A stretch of DNA of 64,000 nt, from the NCBI RefSeq assembly GCF_022747945.1, contig NZ_JALDST010000001.1, forward strand, positions 5,394,001-5,458,000. Direction: 5' to 3'. This document shows positions 49,167 to 57,632 of the stretch, piece by piece. The notes beneath the pieces are model-generated. The model saw nothing but the letters and a program-made list of their open reading frames with translations, did no database searches and was not told the DNA's origin. The position numbers and the translations under genes were made by a program. The DNA comes from Micromonospora sp. R77 (GTDB lineage: Bacteria; Actinomycetota; Actinomycetes; Mycobacteriales; Micromonosporaceae). Every line of letters begins with the position of its first letter. Within the stretch, counting starts at the first letter, position 1.

Positions 49167-49480
49167 CGGTCCGGACCGTGCTGGCGATGCGGACCCGCCC
49201 CGGCTGCGAGGCGCGTTTCGAGGCGGAGTGGCTGTCGGCGGCCGAGAAGATCCGCACCCTGGACGGCTGCCTGCACCAGGACCTGGTCCGGGACGCCGAC
49301 GACCCGCGCAGCTATCTGATCATCAGCGACTGGGCGGACCGCGACCGGCTGGACGCGTTCGGCCGCAGCGAGCACCGGGACCAGCTGCTGCGCGTGGTGC
49401 GGGAGCTGCGCGAGTCGGCGCAGCGGCACACCTACCAGGTGCTGCACAGCGTACGGGGCGAGCGGGAGGACGCACGATGA
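49163..49480 (+). CDS. ABM-family monooxygenase (quinone-forming type)
   Basis: This 105-aa single ABM domain has VLAMRTRPGCEARFEAEW at the start, then GCLHQDLVRDADDPRSYLI and SDWADRDRLDAFGRSEH. Cofactor-free relatives such as TcmH and ActVA-Orf6 oxidise anthrones or naphthacenones to quinones. Some members have cyclase-like roles instead. ATG 49163 overlaps the stop of the fused FAD enzyme and its own stop overlaps the P450 start, forming a tight operon. The aromatic substrate is not made by any gene seen here. Confidence 0.85.
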   Translation: MTVRTVLAMRTRPGCEARFEAEWLSAAEKIRTLDGCLHQDLVRDADDPRSYLIISDWADRDRLDAFGRSEHRDQLLRVVRELRESAQRHTYQVLHSVRGEREDAR

Positions 49481-50703
49481 CCGAGCAGGCCGTACCGGCG
49501 TCGGAGCTCTACACCGACGAGTTCGCCGCCGACCCCTATCCGACCTTCGCCCGGCTGCGGGACGACGCCCCGGTGTGCCCGGTCAGCTCGCCGCGGTTCG
49601 ACTCCTATCTGATCACCCGGATGGAGGACGCCCGGGCGGCGCTGACCGATCCCCGGCTCTCCAAGGACCTCTACGGGCCGGGCCAGCACTACCTGCGGAT
49701 CTTCGGGCCGAACTCGGAGGGCCTGAACCGGAACATGCTCAACTCCGACCCGCCGGAGCACACCCGGCTGCGCCGGATCGTGTCCCAGGCGTTCGCGCCG
49801 CGCCGGATCGAGGCGCTGCGGCCCCGGGTGGCGCAGATCGTGGACGACCTGCTCGACAAGATCGTCCCGCAGGGGCAGGCCGAACTGATGCGCGACTTCG
49901 CCATCCCGCTGCCGATGCGGGTCATCGGCGAGCTGCTCGGGATCCCGGTGGCCGACCACGACGAGGTCCTCGACTGGACCCAGGTGATCCGGACGTCCGG
50001 GTCGTCCGGCCGCCCTCCGGCCGAGGACCGGGCGGCGGTGCAGGAGGCCCAGTTACGGCTGCACCACTACTTCGTCGACCTGGTCCGGGCCAAGCGGGCG
50101 CAGCCCGCCGACGACCTGATCAGCGCCCTGATCGTCGCCTCCGACCAGGACGGGCGGCTCTCCGGGGCGGAGCTGGTCACCACCTCGTTCCTGCTGCTCT
50201 TCGCCGGGCACCAGACCACCGCGGACTTCATCGGCAACGCGGTGGTGGCCCTGCTGACCCATCCCGACCAGCTGGACCTGCTGCGCACCCGGCCGGAACT
50301 GCTCCCGTCGGCGATCGAGGAACTGCTGCGGTTCGACGGCCCGCTGCCGGTGGCCAGCCCGCGGATCGCCACCGAGGACGTCGACTACCAGGGCGTCCGC
50401 ATCCCGCGCGGGTCGATCGTCGGGGTGGTGATCAACGCGGCGAACCACGACCCGGCGCACTTCGCCGAGCCGGACCGGCTGGACCTGTGCCGGGAGCGCG
50501 GCCCGCACCTCGGTTTCGGCTACGGCGTCCACTACTGCCTGGGGGTCTCGCTGGCCCGGATGGAGGCCCAGCTCGGCATCGGGGCGCTGCTGCGCCGGCT
50601 GCCGGGGCTGCGGCTCGGGACGCCGGTCGCGCAGCTGCGCCGACTGCCGGCCGCGTCGCCGTTCCGGGGCCTGCTGGAGCTTCCGGTCCGGTTCACCGCC
50701 TGA
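49477..50703 (+). CDS. Cytochrome P450
   Basis: This 408-aa soluble bacterial P450 has I-helix LLFAGHQTTADF, K-helix E-x-x-R in IEELLRFDG and heme loop LGFGYGVHYCLGV with Cys-354 as iron ligand. The acid before the conserved I-helix Thr (usually AGHET or AGxDT) is Gln here, which may alter proton delivery or allow unusual chemistry. The intact Cys argues against a role as the inactive P450-like helper of the EryCIII-type glycosyltransferase. It overlaps the ABM gene (ATGA). Electron-transfer partners are not in the window. It probably hydroxylates or couples the product of the neighbouring oxygenases. Confidence 0.93.
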   Translation: MTEQAVPASELYTDEFAADPYPTFARLRDDAPVCPVSSPRFDSYLITRMEDARAALTDPRLSKDLYGPGQHYLRIFGPNSEGLNRNMLNSDPPEHTRLRRIVSQAFAPRRIEALRPRVAQIVDDLLDKIVPQGQAELMRDFAIPLPMRVIGELLGIPVADHDEVLDWTQVIRTSGSSGRPPAEDRAAVQEAQLRLHHYFVDLVRAKRAQPADDLISALIVASDQDGRLSGAELVTTSFLLLFAGHQTTADFIGNAVVALLTHPDQLDLLRTRPELLPSAIEELLRFDGPLPVASPRIATEDVDYQGVRIPRGSIVGVVINAANHDPAHFAEPDRLDLCRERGPHLGFGYGVHYCLGVSLARMEAQLGIGALLRRLPGLRLGTPVAQLRRLPAASPFRGLLELPVRFTA

Positions 50704-50752
50704 CCCGCCCGACTTACCACCGAGCACGACCCACTCACCTTGAGGAGCAGCC

Positions 50753-51427
50753 ATGGTCTTCCGGAACGTCATCGTCTGTCACATGGTCCCCGGCAGTGAC
50801 GGCATCGTCGGCGACGTCTTCGCCCACTACGACCGGGCGACCCGCCCACAGGACCTCGGCGTGATCGGCCGCCGGCTGCTGACGTTGCACGACCTCTACA
50901 TCCACGTGATCGAGCGCCGGCAGGACCCGAAGGTGTCCGGGCAGACCCGCGGGCTGCCCGCGTTCCAGAAGATCGCCGAGGCCATCGGCCCGTACGTGAC
51001 GCCGTACCCGCGCAACTGGCAGAACCCCTCCGACTCGGTCGCCAAGGAGTTCTACCGGTGGGAGCCGGAGACCGGCGGGCCGCCGCCGGAGGCCGGCCGG
51101 AACCTCACCGTGATCGTGCAGCGCCTCAAGCCCGGCGCGGAGGCCGACATCGCCCGCATCTTCGCCGAGTCCGACGCCGGGCCGCTGCCGACCCGGCTGG
51201 GCGTCACCGGCCGGTGGCTGTACTCGATCGACGACGTCTTCGTGCACCTGCTGGAACGCACCGACGCGGCGTTCACCGAGGGCTCGGGCGGCGACCACGA
51301 GCAGCCGGCCTTCGCCCGGATCATGGCGGAGCTCAGTCCCTTCGTCAGCCCGTACGACCCGGAGAGCTGGCGGGGGCCGGACGACGCGGTGGCCCGCGAG
51401 TTCTACCGCTGGCAGGCCGAGGACTGA
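50753..51427 (+). CDS. Tandem TcmI-type polyketide cyclase
   Basis: This 224-aa protein is built of two related TcmI/cyclase repeats. The first (1-105) has VIVCHMVPGSDGIVGDVFAHYD, RRLLTLHDLYIHVIER and the end SVAKEFYRWEPE. The second (about 113-224) has LTVIVQRLKPGAEADIARIF, RWLYSIDDVFVHLLER and the end AVAREFYRWQAED. Single-domain relatives guide aromatic ring closure in type II polyketides. A head-to-tail double form could act as an internal dimer. GAGGAG lies 6 bp before the ATG. It is the last gene of the oxygenase operon, followed by a strong terminator. Confidence 0.88.
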   Translation: MVFRNVIVCHMVPGSDGIVGDVFAHYDRATRPQDLGVIGRRLLTLHDLYIHVIERRQDPKVSGQTRGLPAFQKIAEAIGPYVTPYPRNWQNPSDSVAKEFYRWEPETGGPPPEAGRNLTVIVQRLKPGAEADIARIFAESDAGPLPTRLGVTGRWLYSIDDVFVHLLERTDAAFTEGSGGDHEQPAFARIMAELSPFVSPYDPESWRGPDDAVAREFYRWQAED

Positions 51428-51436
51428 CCGCGGTTC

Positions 51437-51460
51437 GGGGGCGGCCGACCGGCCGCCCCC
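51437..51460. terminator. Hairpin after TcmI-type cyclase gene
   Basis: GGGGGCGGCC (51437-51446) and GGCCGCCCCC (51451-51460) form a perfect 10-bp stem with a GACC loop, 10 bp after the stop. It marks the likely right edge of the cluster. Confidence 0.75.
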
Positions 51461-51514
51461 GCGGGCCCACGCCTGCCCGGCTGCGGTCGGCCGGCTCCCG
51501 TGACCGGCCAGGCG

Positions 51515-51841
51515 CTAGCCGGGGAGGTGGGTGCCACCGCCATTGAGGTGGTACGCCCGCTCCTCCGCGTTCTCGCGCGCCCGCAGGAACCGGTCGTTCC
51601 ACTCGGGGTCGCCGTCGGGCAGGTGGTCGACCACGTGTTCGTCGAGGACCCGTCCGCGCGGAGTCACGAGTCCCACCGCGACCACCGTCCGCCCGTCCCG
51701 CCCGTAGTGCAGGACCTGCCAGCGCGCCGCCCGGGCCGCCCGTCGGCCGCGCCGCCCGACCAGGGCCGTCAGCAGGAGATGGCAGCCGACGGCGACGCCG
51801 ACCGTGACGCCGACGGCGAGCAGCAGGGCGACGGCCCGCAC
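51515..51841 (-). CDS. Small membrane-anchored hypothetical protein
   Basis: This 108-aa protein has one N-terminal hydrophobic helix (about residues 3-28), a basic stop-transfer run GRRGRRAARAAR and a soluble tail with GRDGRTVVAVGLVTPRGRV and HVVDHLPDGDPEWNDRFL. It is probably anchored in the membrane with the tail inside. The GTG start has GGAGG upstream and lies 13 bp after the SPFH gene stop, so the two are likely an operon. I do not recognise the family. Confidence 0.65.
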   Translation of the reverse strand: MRAVALLLAVGVTVGVAVGCHLLLTALVGRRGRRAARAARWQVLHYGRDGRTVVAVGLVTPRGRVLDEHVVDHLPDGDPEWNDRFLRARENAEERAYHLNGGGTHLPG

Positions 51842-51854
51842 GGCGGCCTCCGCC

Positions 51855-52871
51855 TCACTTGAGGGGCACGCTGGTGCCGGCCCCGGGAGCGTACGTGGTC
51901 ACTCCCGGCGGGAGGGCCTTGATGATGTCGATCTGGGCGCACGCGGAGCAGGCGTCGTATCCCTGCTGCCGGGTCTTGTTGGCCTCCGCCTCCGCCCTCG
52001 CCTGCGCCACCCGCGCCTGGGCCTCGCTGACCTGCGCGTACGCCGCCTGGGCCTTGTTGACCGCGTCCTGCACCGTCTGCGGCAGGGTGACCCGGGCCAG
52101 GTTGAACTTGATGCCCTCGAAGAAGTCCCCGCCCAGCATCTCGGCCAGGTCCTTGGGGAGGCTGCTGTTCACGGCCTCCTGCACCTTGGCGATGTTGGTG
52201 TTGTTGGTCTGACCCCCGCTGTCCGGGTTGGCGGGCGCCGATGCCCCGGTCCGCTGCGCGCCGTTCTGCACCAGCGCGCAGCTGGAGACCAGCTCCGCGC
52301 AGCGGAAACTGTTGAGCTGGATGCGCAGGTCGTTGTCGATCACCGGGCGGACGATCGCGTCGAGGAAGGTGCTCCAACCCTCGTCGCCGTCGTAGGCGTA
52401 CCGCAGTTGGCCGTCGACGCCGCGGAACTGCCGGGTGCCGAACTTCGTGTCGAACGCCTTCAGGACCTTCGGGTCGAGGTTGAGGGTGAAGTAGATGGTG
52501 CCCTCGATGCCCATCTCCACGCCGTCGCTCGACGGCGTGTTCACCACGTCGATGCCGGTGCGGTCGCCGCGCTTGGGGTCGGACGTGAGCGTGTAGAAGC
52601 GCTGCTGGGCGGGGTAGCGGTGGATGGTGGAATACATGCCCGTCCAGGTGAGGCTGGACGCCGGCGGGATCACCTGACGCACCCGGTTGTTGTCGAGCCA
52701 GCCGCCGTTGCGGACCACCCCGACCTCGCCACCGGCCGTCTTGTCGAAGCCACCGATGACTGCGGTGAGGGCGACGATCAGCACGATCGCCCCGACCAGG
52801 ACGGCCCCCGTGGCGGGAAGGATCCGCCGCGGTGCGAACCCCACCGACGGCCTGGTGCGCGGTGTGGCCAT
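51855..52871 (-). CDS. SPFH/prohibitin-like membrane protein
   Basis: This 338-aa protein has a cytoplasmic start, one membrane helix (about 17-42) and a band-7 domain with EVGVVRNGG, EGTIYFTLNLDPKV and VRPVIDNDLRIQLNSF. A long alanine/glutamate-rich coiled coil follows (QAAYAQVSEAQARVAQARAE), with a late Cys pair DACSAC. SPFH proteins scaffold membrane microdomains. An internal linker ANPDSGGQTNNTN is unusual and low-complexity. ATG 52871 has GGGAGG upstream. Probably housekeeping and not part of the cluster. Confidence 0.88.
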   Translation of the reverse strand: MATPRTRPSVGFAPRRILPATGAVLVGAIVLIVALTAVIGGFDKTAGGEVGVVRNGGWLDNNRVRQVIPPASSLTWTGMYSTIHRYPAQQRFYTLTSDPKRGDRTGIDVVNTPSSDGVEMGIEGTIYFTLNLDPKVLKAFDTKFGTRQFRGVDGQLRYAYDGDEGWSTFLDAIVRPVIDNDLRIQLNSFRCAELVSSCALVQNGAQRTGASAPANPDSGGQTNNTNIAKVQEAVNSSLPKDLAEMLGGDFFEGIKFNLARVTLPQTVQDAVNKAQAAYAQVSEAQARVAQARAEAEANKTRQQGYDACSACAQIDIIKALPPGVTTYAPGAGTSVPLK

Positions 52872-53087
52872 GGTGGGCCCTCCCTCGTCTCCGCAGGGCG
52901 ATCTGCCCGTCGCGATCAGGTTGGCAGTCGGTGTCAAGGCTCCCCGCCTCGACGGTGGGACCGGGTGGGGACCACCCACGGATGTGCCGCCGGCACCGTC
53001 GCGGCGGGCCGGCGGGACACACTGGAAAGATCAGCACACCTCGCTCTTTCCGGCGCGCGACACGAGCGCCGCGACCACCGTCCTGGG

Positions 53088-53093
53088 TAGACT
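53088..53093 (+). promoter_or_regulatory. Candidate -10 box TAGACT for GGDEF-EAL gene
   Basis: TAGACT fits the TANNNT pattern 15 bp before ATG 53109 in the divergent region between the SPFH and c-di-GMP genes. No clear -35 was seen. Confidence 0.3.
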
Positions 53094-53108
53094 CCGCGTC
53101 GCCATCGG

Positions 53109-55181
53109 ATGACCGGCTGTCGGGTTCGTCCGGGGCTGCCGTGTGACCGGCGACAGGAGTGGGGTGGCCACCAGGTGAGGACTCTGCCGGCAGCCGCGGC
53201 CGACATCGCCTCCACCGCGATGGCGGTGCTCGCCGCCGACGGTCGGTGTCTCTGGTCGAACGCGGCGGCGCGCCGGCTGGGCTTCCCGCCGGAAGAGTTG
53301 CCGCAGTCCCGGGCCGAGCCCGGCGGAGCCGCCGTCGACCTGCGGTGGCCCGGCGTCGACGGCGCCGTCCGCTGGCTGGAGGTGCGCTGCCACGGCGTGG
53401 ACCACGAGGGGCAGCGCCTGCGCCTGTACGAACTGCGGGACGTCAGCGACGAGCGCCGGGAGCGCGAGTGGGGGCGCAACTACCGGTGGCGCCTCGCCCA
53501 CATCGAGAAGCTCGCCAAGGTGGGCACCTGGGAGTGGGACATCTCGACCGACACGGTCATCTGGTCCGACGTGCTGCTGCAGATGTTCGGTTTCCCGCCG
53601 GGCACCGCGCTGGACTACCCGGCCTACCGGGAACTGCTGCACCCCGAGGACGTCGGTCTGATCGAGCAGACCCTGGAGGCGGCGCTGCGCAACCCCGCGC
53701 CGTTCTCCTACACCCACCGCATGTACCTCGCCGACCGCACCACCATGCGGGTCTTCGAGTGCTACGGGGAGGTCTTCACCGACGCGTCCGGCGCACCGGT
53801 CCGCGTCCTGGGCACCGCCCACGACATCACCGCCGCGCGGCGCACCCAGGAGGAGCTGACCCGGCTCGCCGAGCGTGACCCGCTCACCGACCTGCCGAAC
53901 CGGCGGGCCCTGCTCGGTCGCCTGGACGAACTGCTCGCCCCGGACGGGCAGCGCACGGGTGCGTTGCTGCTGATCGACATCGACAACTTCAAGGACATCA
54001 ACGACGTGCACGGGCACGCCGTCGGTGACGACGTGCTGCGTCTGCTGGCCCGGCTGCTGGTCCACCACCTGCCGCCCGGCACGGTGCTGGGCCGGTTGGG
54101 CGGCGACGAGTTCGCCGTGGTGCTGCCGGGCGCCTCGGCGACCGACGCCCTGGCCGTGGCGGAGAACCTCTGCAACGTCGCGGTGCACACGCCGGTGCCG
54201 CTGGCCGACGCGGGGCTGCGGGTCAGCCTCAGCATCGGGGCCGCCTCGCTGGAGCCGGGCGACACCCGGGACGTGGTGCTGGCCCACGCCGACCTCGCGC
54301 TCTACGAGGCGAAGAACGCCGGCCGCAACCGGGCCCGGCTCTACCTGCCCGAGCAGTACCGGCACGCGGTGCAGCGGGTCAACGTGGTGAGCAGGGTCCG
54401 CAGCGCCCTCGACGAGCACCGGATGGACCTGGACGCGCAGCCGATCGTCGACCTGCTGACCGGCGAGGTGGTCAGCCACGAACTGCTCATCCGGCTGCGC
54501 GACGGGCGGCAGCCGCCGCTGCCGCCGGCCGACTTCCTGCCCACCGTGGAACGCGACGACCTGATCGGCGAACTCGACCGGTGGGTGGTGGCCACCGCCA
54601 TCTCCGCGCTGGCGCAGCCGCCCGTCGTGGCGGCCGGGATGCGCTTCGACGTCAACATCTCGGCCCGGTCCATGGAGTCGCCGGGCTTCGGCGACTGGGT
54701 GGTGGGGCGGCTGCGCGGGGCCGGCGTCGAGGCCTGCCGGTTGGGCCTGGAGGTCACCGAGACCGCCGCGATCACCAACGTGGCGGCGGTCCGCCACCTC
54801 GCCGGCACGCTGCGGGACGCCGGCTGTCGGCTCAGCCTGGACGACTTCGGTGCCGGGTTCGGGTCGTTCGCCTACCTCAAGCACCTGCCGTTCAGCACCG
54901 TCAAGATCGCCGGGGACTTCGTCCGGCAGGCCGACCGGCGCGGCGCCGACCCGGTGCTCATCGACGCGGTCGTCCGCGCCGCGCACGGGCTGGGCATGCG
55001 TACGGTCGCCGAGTCGGTCGAACGGGACGCGTTGGTGCCTGCGCTGCGCCGGCTGGGCGTGGACGCGGGGCAGGGCTACCACCTGGGTCGGCCGGTCCCG
55101 CTGGGCAGCCTGCTCGGTCGGGTTCGCGACGCGCGGGCCGGTGCGTCCGCCGACGCCGTGGTAAGACATCCTGACCACTGA
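53109..55181 (+). CDS. PAS-GGDEF-EAL cyclic-di-GMP enzyme
   Basis: This 690-aa cytoplasmic signalling protein has one or two PAS-like folds in residues 25-250 (VGTWEWDISTDTVIWSD is typical). The GGDEF domain (about 255-415) has an intact active site LGGDEFAVVLPG and DPLTDLPNRRALL. The EAL domain (about 430-670) has SHELLIRL, VNISARSM, EVTETAA, LDDFGAGFGSFAYL, VAESVE and QGYHLGRP. Most phosphodiesterase residues are present; K-I-A in VKIAGDFV replaces the common K-I-D. It may both make and degrade c-di-GMP. ATG 53109 is used; GTG 53175 is an alternative start closer to the first PAS fold. Confidence 0.92.
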   Translation: MTGCRVRPGLPCDRRQEWGGHQVRTLPAAAADIASTAMAVLAADGRCLWSNAAARRLGFPPEELPQSRAEPGGAAVDLRWPGVDGAVRWLEVRCHGVDHEGQRLRLYELRDVSDERREREWGRNYRWRLAHIEKLAKVGTWEWDISTDTVIWSDVLLQMFGFPPGTALDYPAYRELLHPEDVGLIEQTLEAALRNPAPFSYTHRMYLADRTTMRVFECYGEVFTDASGAPVRVLGTAHDITAARRTQEELTRLAERDPLTDLPNRRALLGRLDELLAPDGQRTGALLLIDIDNFKDINDVHGHAVGDDVLRLLARLLVHHLPPGTVLGRLGGDEFAVVLPGASATDALAVAENLCNVAVHTPVPLADAGLRVSLSIGAASLEPGDTRDVVLAHADLALYEAKNAGRNRARLYLPEQYRHAVQRVNVVSRVRSALDEHRMDLDAQPIVDLLTGEVVSHELLIRLRDGRQPPLPPADFLPTVERDDLIGELDRWVVATAISALAQPPVVAAGMRFDVNISARSMESPGFGDWVVGRLRGAGVEACRLGLEVTETAAITNVAAVRHLAGTLRDAGCRLSLDDFGAGFGSFAYLKHLPFSTVKIAGDFVRQADRRGADPVLIDAVVRAAHGLGMRTVAESVERDALVPALRRLGVDAGQGYHLGRPVPLGSLLGRVRDARAGASADAVVRHPDH

Positions 55182-55205
55182 CCCACCGTCCCCTCTGGAG
55201 ACCAG

Positions 55206-55899
55206 GTGAACGCAACCCCCGTGCCGGCGGTTCCCGGCGGTGTCGAGCTCGTCACCGCCGACCTCGACGCCGCCCGCGCCTTCTACGCCGACCTGTTCGG
55301 CTGGACGTACACCGGGTCCACCGCGCTCGCGGACGGGCTGCCCGCCGCCCGCCTGGGCGCCGCCGACGGGCCGGCGCGCTGGTGGACCGTCTTCGTGGCC
55401 GACGACGCCGAGGCGGTCCGCGCCGCCGCCGGCCGGGCCGGCGCGCGGCTGGACGGCGAGCAGGTGTACGACCCGACCGGCGGTGCCTTCCGGGTCCGCA
55501 CCGGCGGGGAGGTCGTCGCCCCCGGGCCCGGCCGGCCCTGCTGGTACGAGTACATGACCACCGCCCCGGCCGACGCCGACCGCTTCCACGCCGCCACCCT
55601 GGGACTGCCCGCCACCGTGCCACCCGGCGCCCGACGACTCGTACGCCCTGCTGGTAGCCGGCGGTCGTCCGGTCGCCGGCAGGTTGGCGCTGCCCCCGCC
55701 GCTGCACGACGTGCTGCCGACCGGCTGGATGGTCTACTTCGCGGTGGCCGACCCGGACGGCGCGGCGGAACGCGCCGAGCGGCTCGGTGGCCGGCTGCTG
55801 GTGCCGCCGCGCGACGTCCCGACCGGCCGGGTCGCCGCCCTCGCCGACCCGGCGGGCGCGGTGTTCACCGTCATCCGACCGGCCCCGGCCCCGGCCTGA
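55206..55899 (+). CDS. VOC/glyoxalase-like two-domain protein (one apparent frameshift)
   Basis: About 230 aa with two glyoxalase-type repeats. The first has VELVTADLDAARAFYADLFG and RWWTVFVADDAEAVRAA, then GEQVYDPTGGAFRV. The second has WMVYFAVADPDGAAERAERL, then VPTGRVAALADPAGAVFTVI. Such proteins include small enzymes and antibiotic-binding resistance proteins. The frame breaks near 55640, where GTVPPGAR should continue APDDSYALLVAGGRP; this needs two added bases or one removed. The GTG start has GGAG upstream and follows the c-di-GMP gene closely. Function unknown. Confidence 0.78.
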
Positions 55900-55934
55900 C
55901 CACCGCGCCCGGTTCCCGGCGGCCGTCCGGGCGC

Positions 55935-55940
55935 TAGGCT
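55935..55940 (+). promoter_or_regulatory. Candidate -10 box TAGGCT for YdcF-like gene
   Basis: TAGGCT fits TANNNT and lies 28 bp before ATG 55968, leaving room for a short leader containing the ribosome site GGGGGAG. Confidence 0.35.
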
Positions 55941-55967
55941 CGGGACAGTGACTGCCCGGGGGAGCGC

Positions 55968-56690
55968 ATGACAGCACCGACCGCCCTGACGCTCGTGGTC
56001 TTCGGGCGCGGCGTCCACTGCGTCGACGGCGGCTACGCGCTCACCCCGGCCAGCGTCGCCCGGGTCCGGGCCGCCGTCGACTACGTCCTCGCGCACCGGT
56101 CGTCCTTCCTCGGTGCGGCGGCCGGGGGCGGGTCGCCCCGGATCGTCTTCACCGGTGGCTGGGCGGAGGCGTGCGAGGGGGCGCCGCCGCCCCCGGACGG
56201 CAGCCGGGAGGGCGACCTGATGCTCCGCGAGGCCCGCTCGGCCGGCCTCGACCGGTACGCGGACCTGCGCGCCGAGACCCGGTCGCGCAGCACCCTGGAG
56301 AACCTGGTCAACGCCGTGCAGGACGGGCTGCTGTCCGGTGCGGACTTCGACGCGCGCCGGCCGCTGGGCATCGTCTCGCACGCGTGGCACCTGCCCCGGG
56401 TCCGGTTCCTCGCCGGCAAGGTGCTCGGGTTGCACGGCCCGGCCCTGCTCGATGTACCGGTGGGTGGGCGGGTCGACCGTGGACGGTCGGAGCGGGTCGC
56501 CCGGATCGCGTCCCGCCTGGCCTTCCTCGGCGTCGGCGACGTGCCGGCGTTGCTGCGGCGCGAACGGACCATGGTGGCCGCCCTGCGCCGGGCGGAACGC
56601 CTGCTGCGGCGGGCGCGCGGGGGCGCCGTGCAAACGGCCGGTCCGGGTGACCGGAACGATGCGCGCCGCGGTGCCCGACGGGGTATGTAG
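55968..56690 (+). CDS. YdcF/DUF218-like protein
   Basis: This 240-aa protein follows the DUF218 pattern: LVVFGRGVH at the start, RIVFTGGWAEA where the family has V-x-S-G-G, acidic GSREGDLMLREA, ETRSRSTLENLVNAV (family E-x-x-S-x-N-T-x-E-N) and IVSHAWHLPRVRFLA. The family binds nucleotides such as SAM in some members; its reaction is mostly unknown. No membrane helix is seen. A strong hairpin follows before the GT2 gene, so it is probably transcribed alone. The basic, arginine-rich tail (residues 205-240) is poorly ordered. Confidence 0.8.
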   Translation: MTAPTALTLVVFGRGVHCVDGGYALTPASVARVRAAVDYVLAHRSSFLGAAAGGGSPRIVFTGGWAEACEGAPPPPDGSREGDLMLREARSAGLDRYADLRAETRSRSTLENLVNAVQDGLLSGADFDARRPLGIVSHAWHLPRVRFLAGKVLGLHGPALLDVPVGGRVDRGRSERVARIASRLAFLGVGDVPALLRRERTMVAALRRAERLLRRARGGAVQTAGPGDRNDARRGARRGM

Positions 56691-56737
56691 CCGGGCGTCA
56701 CTCAAGGCACCCCGTCGACCACGGTCGAGCCGGCCCC

Positions 56738-56765
56738 GGTGCGCGGCGGCCGACCGCCGCGCACC
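56738..56765. terminator. 12-bp hairpin between YdcF-like and GT2 genes
   Basis: GGTGCGCGGCGG (56738-56749) and CCGCCGCGCACC (56754-56765) pair perfectly over 12 bp around loop CCGA, 48 bp after the YdcF-like stop. Confidence 0.65.
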
Positions 56766-56809
56766 ACCCGGCCCTCGCCCCGGTCCGAACAGGACAGGAA
56801 AGGGAACCG

Positions 56810-57559
56810 ATGATCCTCCTCGCGCCGGTGTACCAGCCAGGCGAACGACTGCCCGAGCTGGTCACCGACCTCCGGGCCGCCGCACCCGGGCTCCGGGTCG
56901 TGGTCGTCGACGACGGCAGCAGCGGCCCCGGGCCGGACCGGGCCCTCGACGCCGCCCGCGACCTCGGCTGCACCGTGCTGCGGCACGAGACGAACCGCGG
57001 CAAGGGGGTGGCCCTGCGGACCGGCTTCCGGTACGTCGCCGACACCTGGCCCGGCGAGGACGTGGTCTGCGCGGACGCCGACGGCCAGCACACCGTCACG
57101 GACATCCTGCGGGTGGCCGAGCGGGTCCCGGCGACCGGCGCGACGGTGCTCGGGGTGCGCCGGCTCGACGGGCGGATGCCGGCGCGCAGCCGGTTCGGCA
57201 ACGTGCTCACCGCGCTGCTGTTCCGGGCCGCCACCGGCTGCCCGGTCCGGGACACCCAGACCGGGCTGCGGGCCTATCCGGCGGCGGAGCTCGACTGGTT
57301 GCTGACCATCCCCGGCGACCGTTTCGAGTACGAGATGGCCGCCCTGCTGGAGGCGACCCGGGCCGGTCACCCGATCGAGCAGGTCACCATCGCCACCCAC
57401 TACGTACGCGGCAACGCCTCGTCGCACTTCGGTTCGCTCGCCGACTCCGTCCGCGTCTACCGCCCGCTGTTGCGCTTCGCCGTCTCGCGCCTGGTCGGCG
57501 CGGTGCGGTCCCGGTGGACGTCCGGCGCGACGACGGCGGCCCGCTCGCCGCAGACCTGA
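56810..57559 (+). CDS. Family 2 glycosyltransferase, DPM1/polyprenyl-phosphate type
   Basis: This 249-aa GT-A enzyme opens ILLAPVYQPGERLPELV, then has VVVVDDGSSGPGPDRAL, HETNRGKGVALRTGF and the metal-binding CADADGQHTVTDI (D-x-D). VRDTQTGLRAYP follows, a hallmark of GT2 enzymes that transfer sugars to polyprenyl phosphate or act in cell-wall glycan synthesis. No C-terminal membrane helices are seen. AGGAAAGGGA precedes the ATG. It stands alone between two terminators. Donor and acceptor unknown. Confidence 0.88.
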   Translation: MILLAPVYQPGERLPELVTDLRAAAPGLRVVVVDDGSSGPGPDRALDAARDLGCTVLRHETNRGKGVALRTGFRYVADTWPGEDVVCADADGQHTVTDILRVAERVPATGATVLGVRRLDGRMPARSRFGNVLTALLFRAATGCPVRDTQTGLRAYPAAELDWLLTIPGDRFEYEMAALLEATRAGHPIEQVTIATHYVRGNASSHFGSLADSVRVYRPLLRFAVSRLVGAVRSRWTSGATTAARSPQT

Positions 57560-57572
57560 GCGACGCGCGGGC

Positions 57573-57601
57573 CCCGCCCCGGTCCGGCCGGCCGGGGCGG
57601 G
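57573..57601. terminator. 10-bp hairpin between GT2 and multicopper oxidase genes
   Basis: CCCGCCCCGG (57573-57582) pairs with CCGGGGCGGG (57592-57601), 9-nt loop, in the 73-bp gap between convergent genes. Confidence 0.7.
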
Positions 57602-57632
57602 CCGTCGACCCCGGCGGTGTGCCGGTTCGAGG

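Noticed and set aside
49477..50703. P450-like activator partner for the EryCIII-type glycosyltransferase
   Set aside because: Helper proteins lack the heme Cys; here Cys-354 in FGYGVHYCLG is present.
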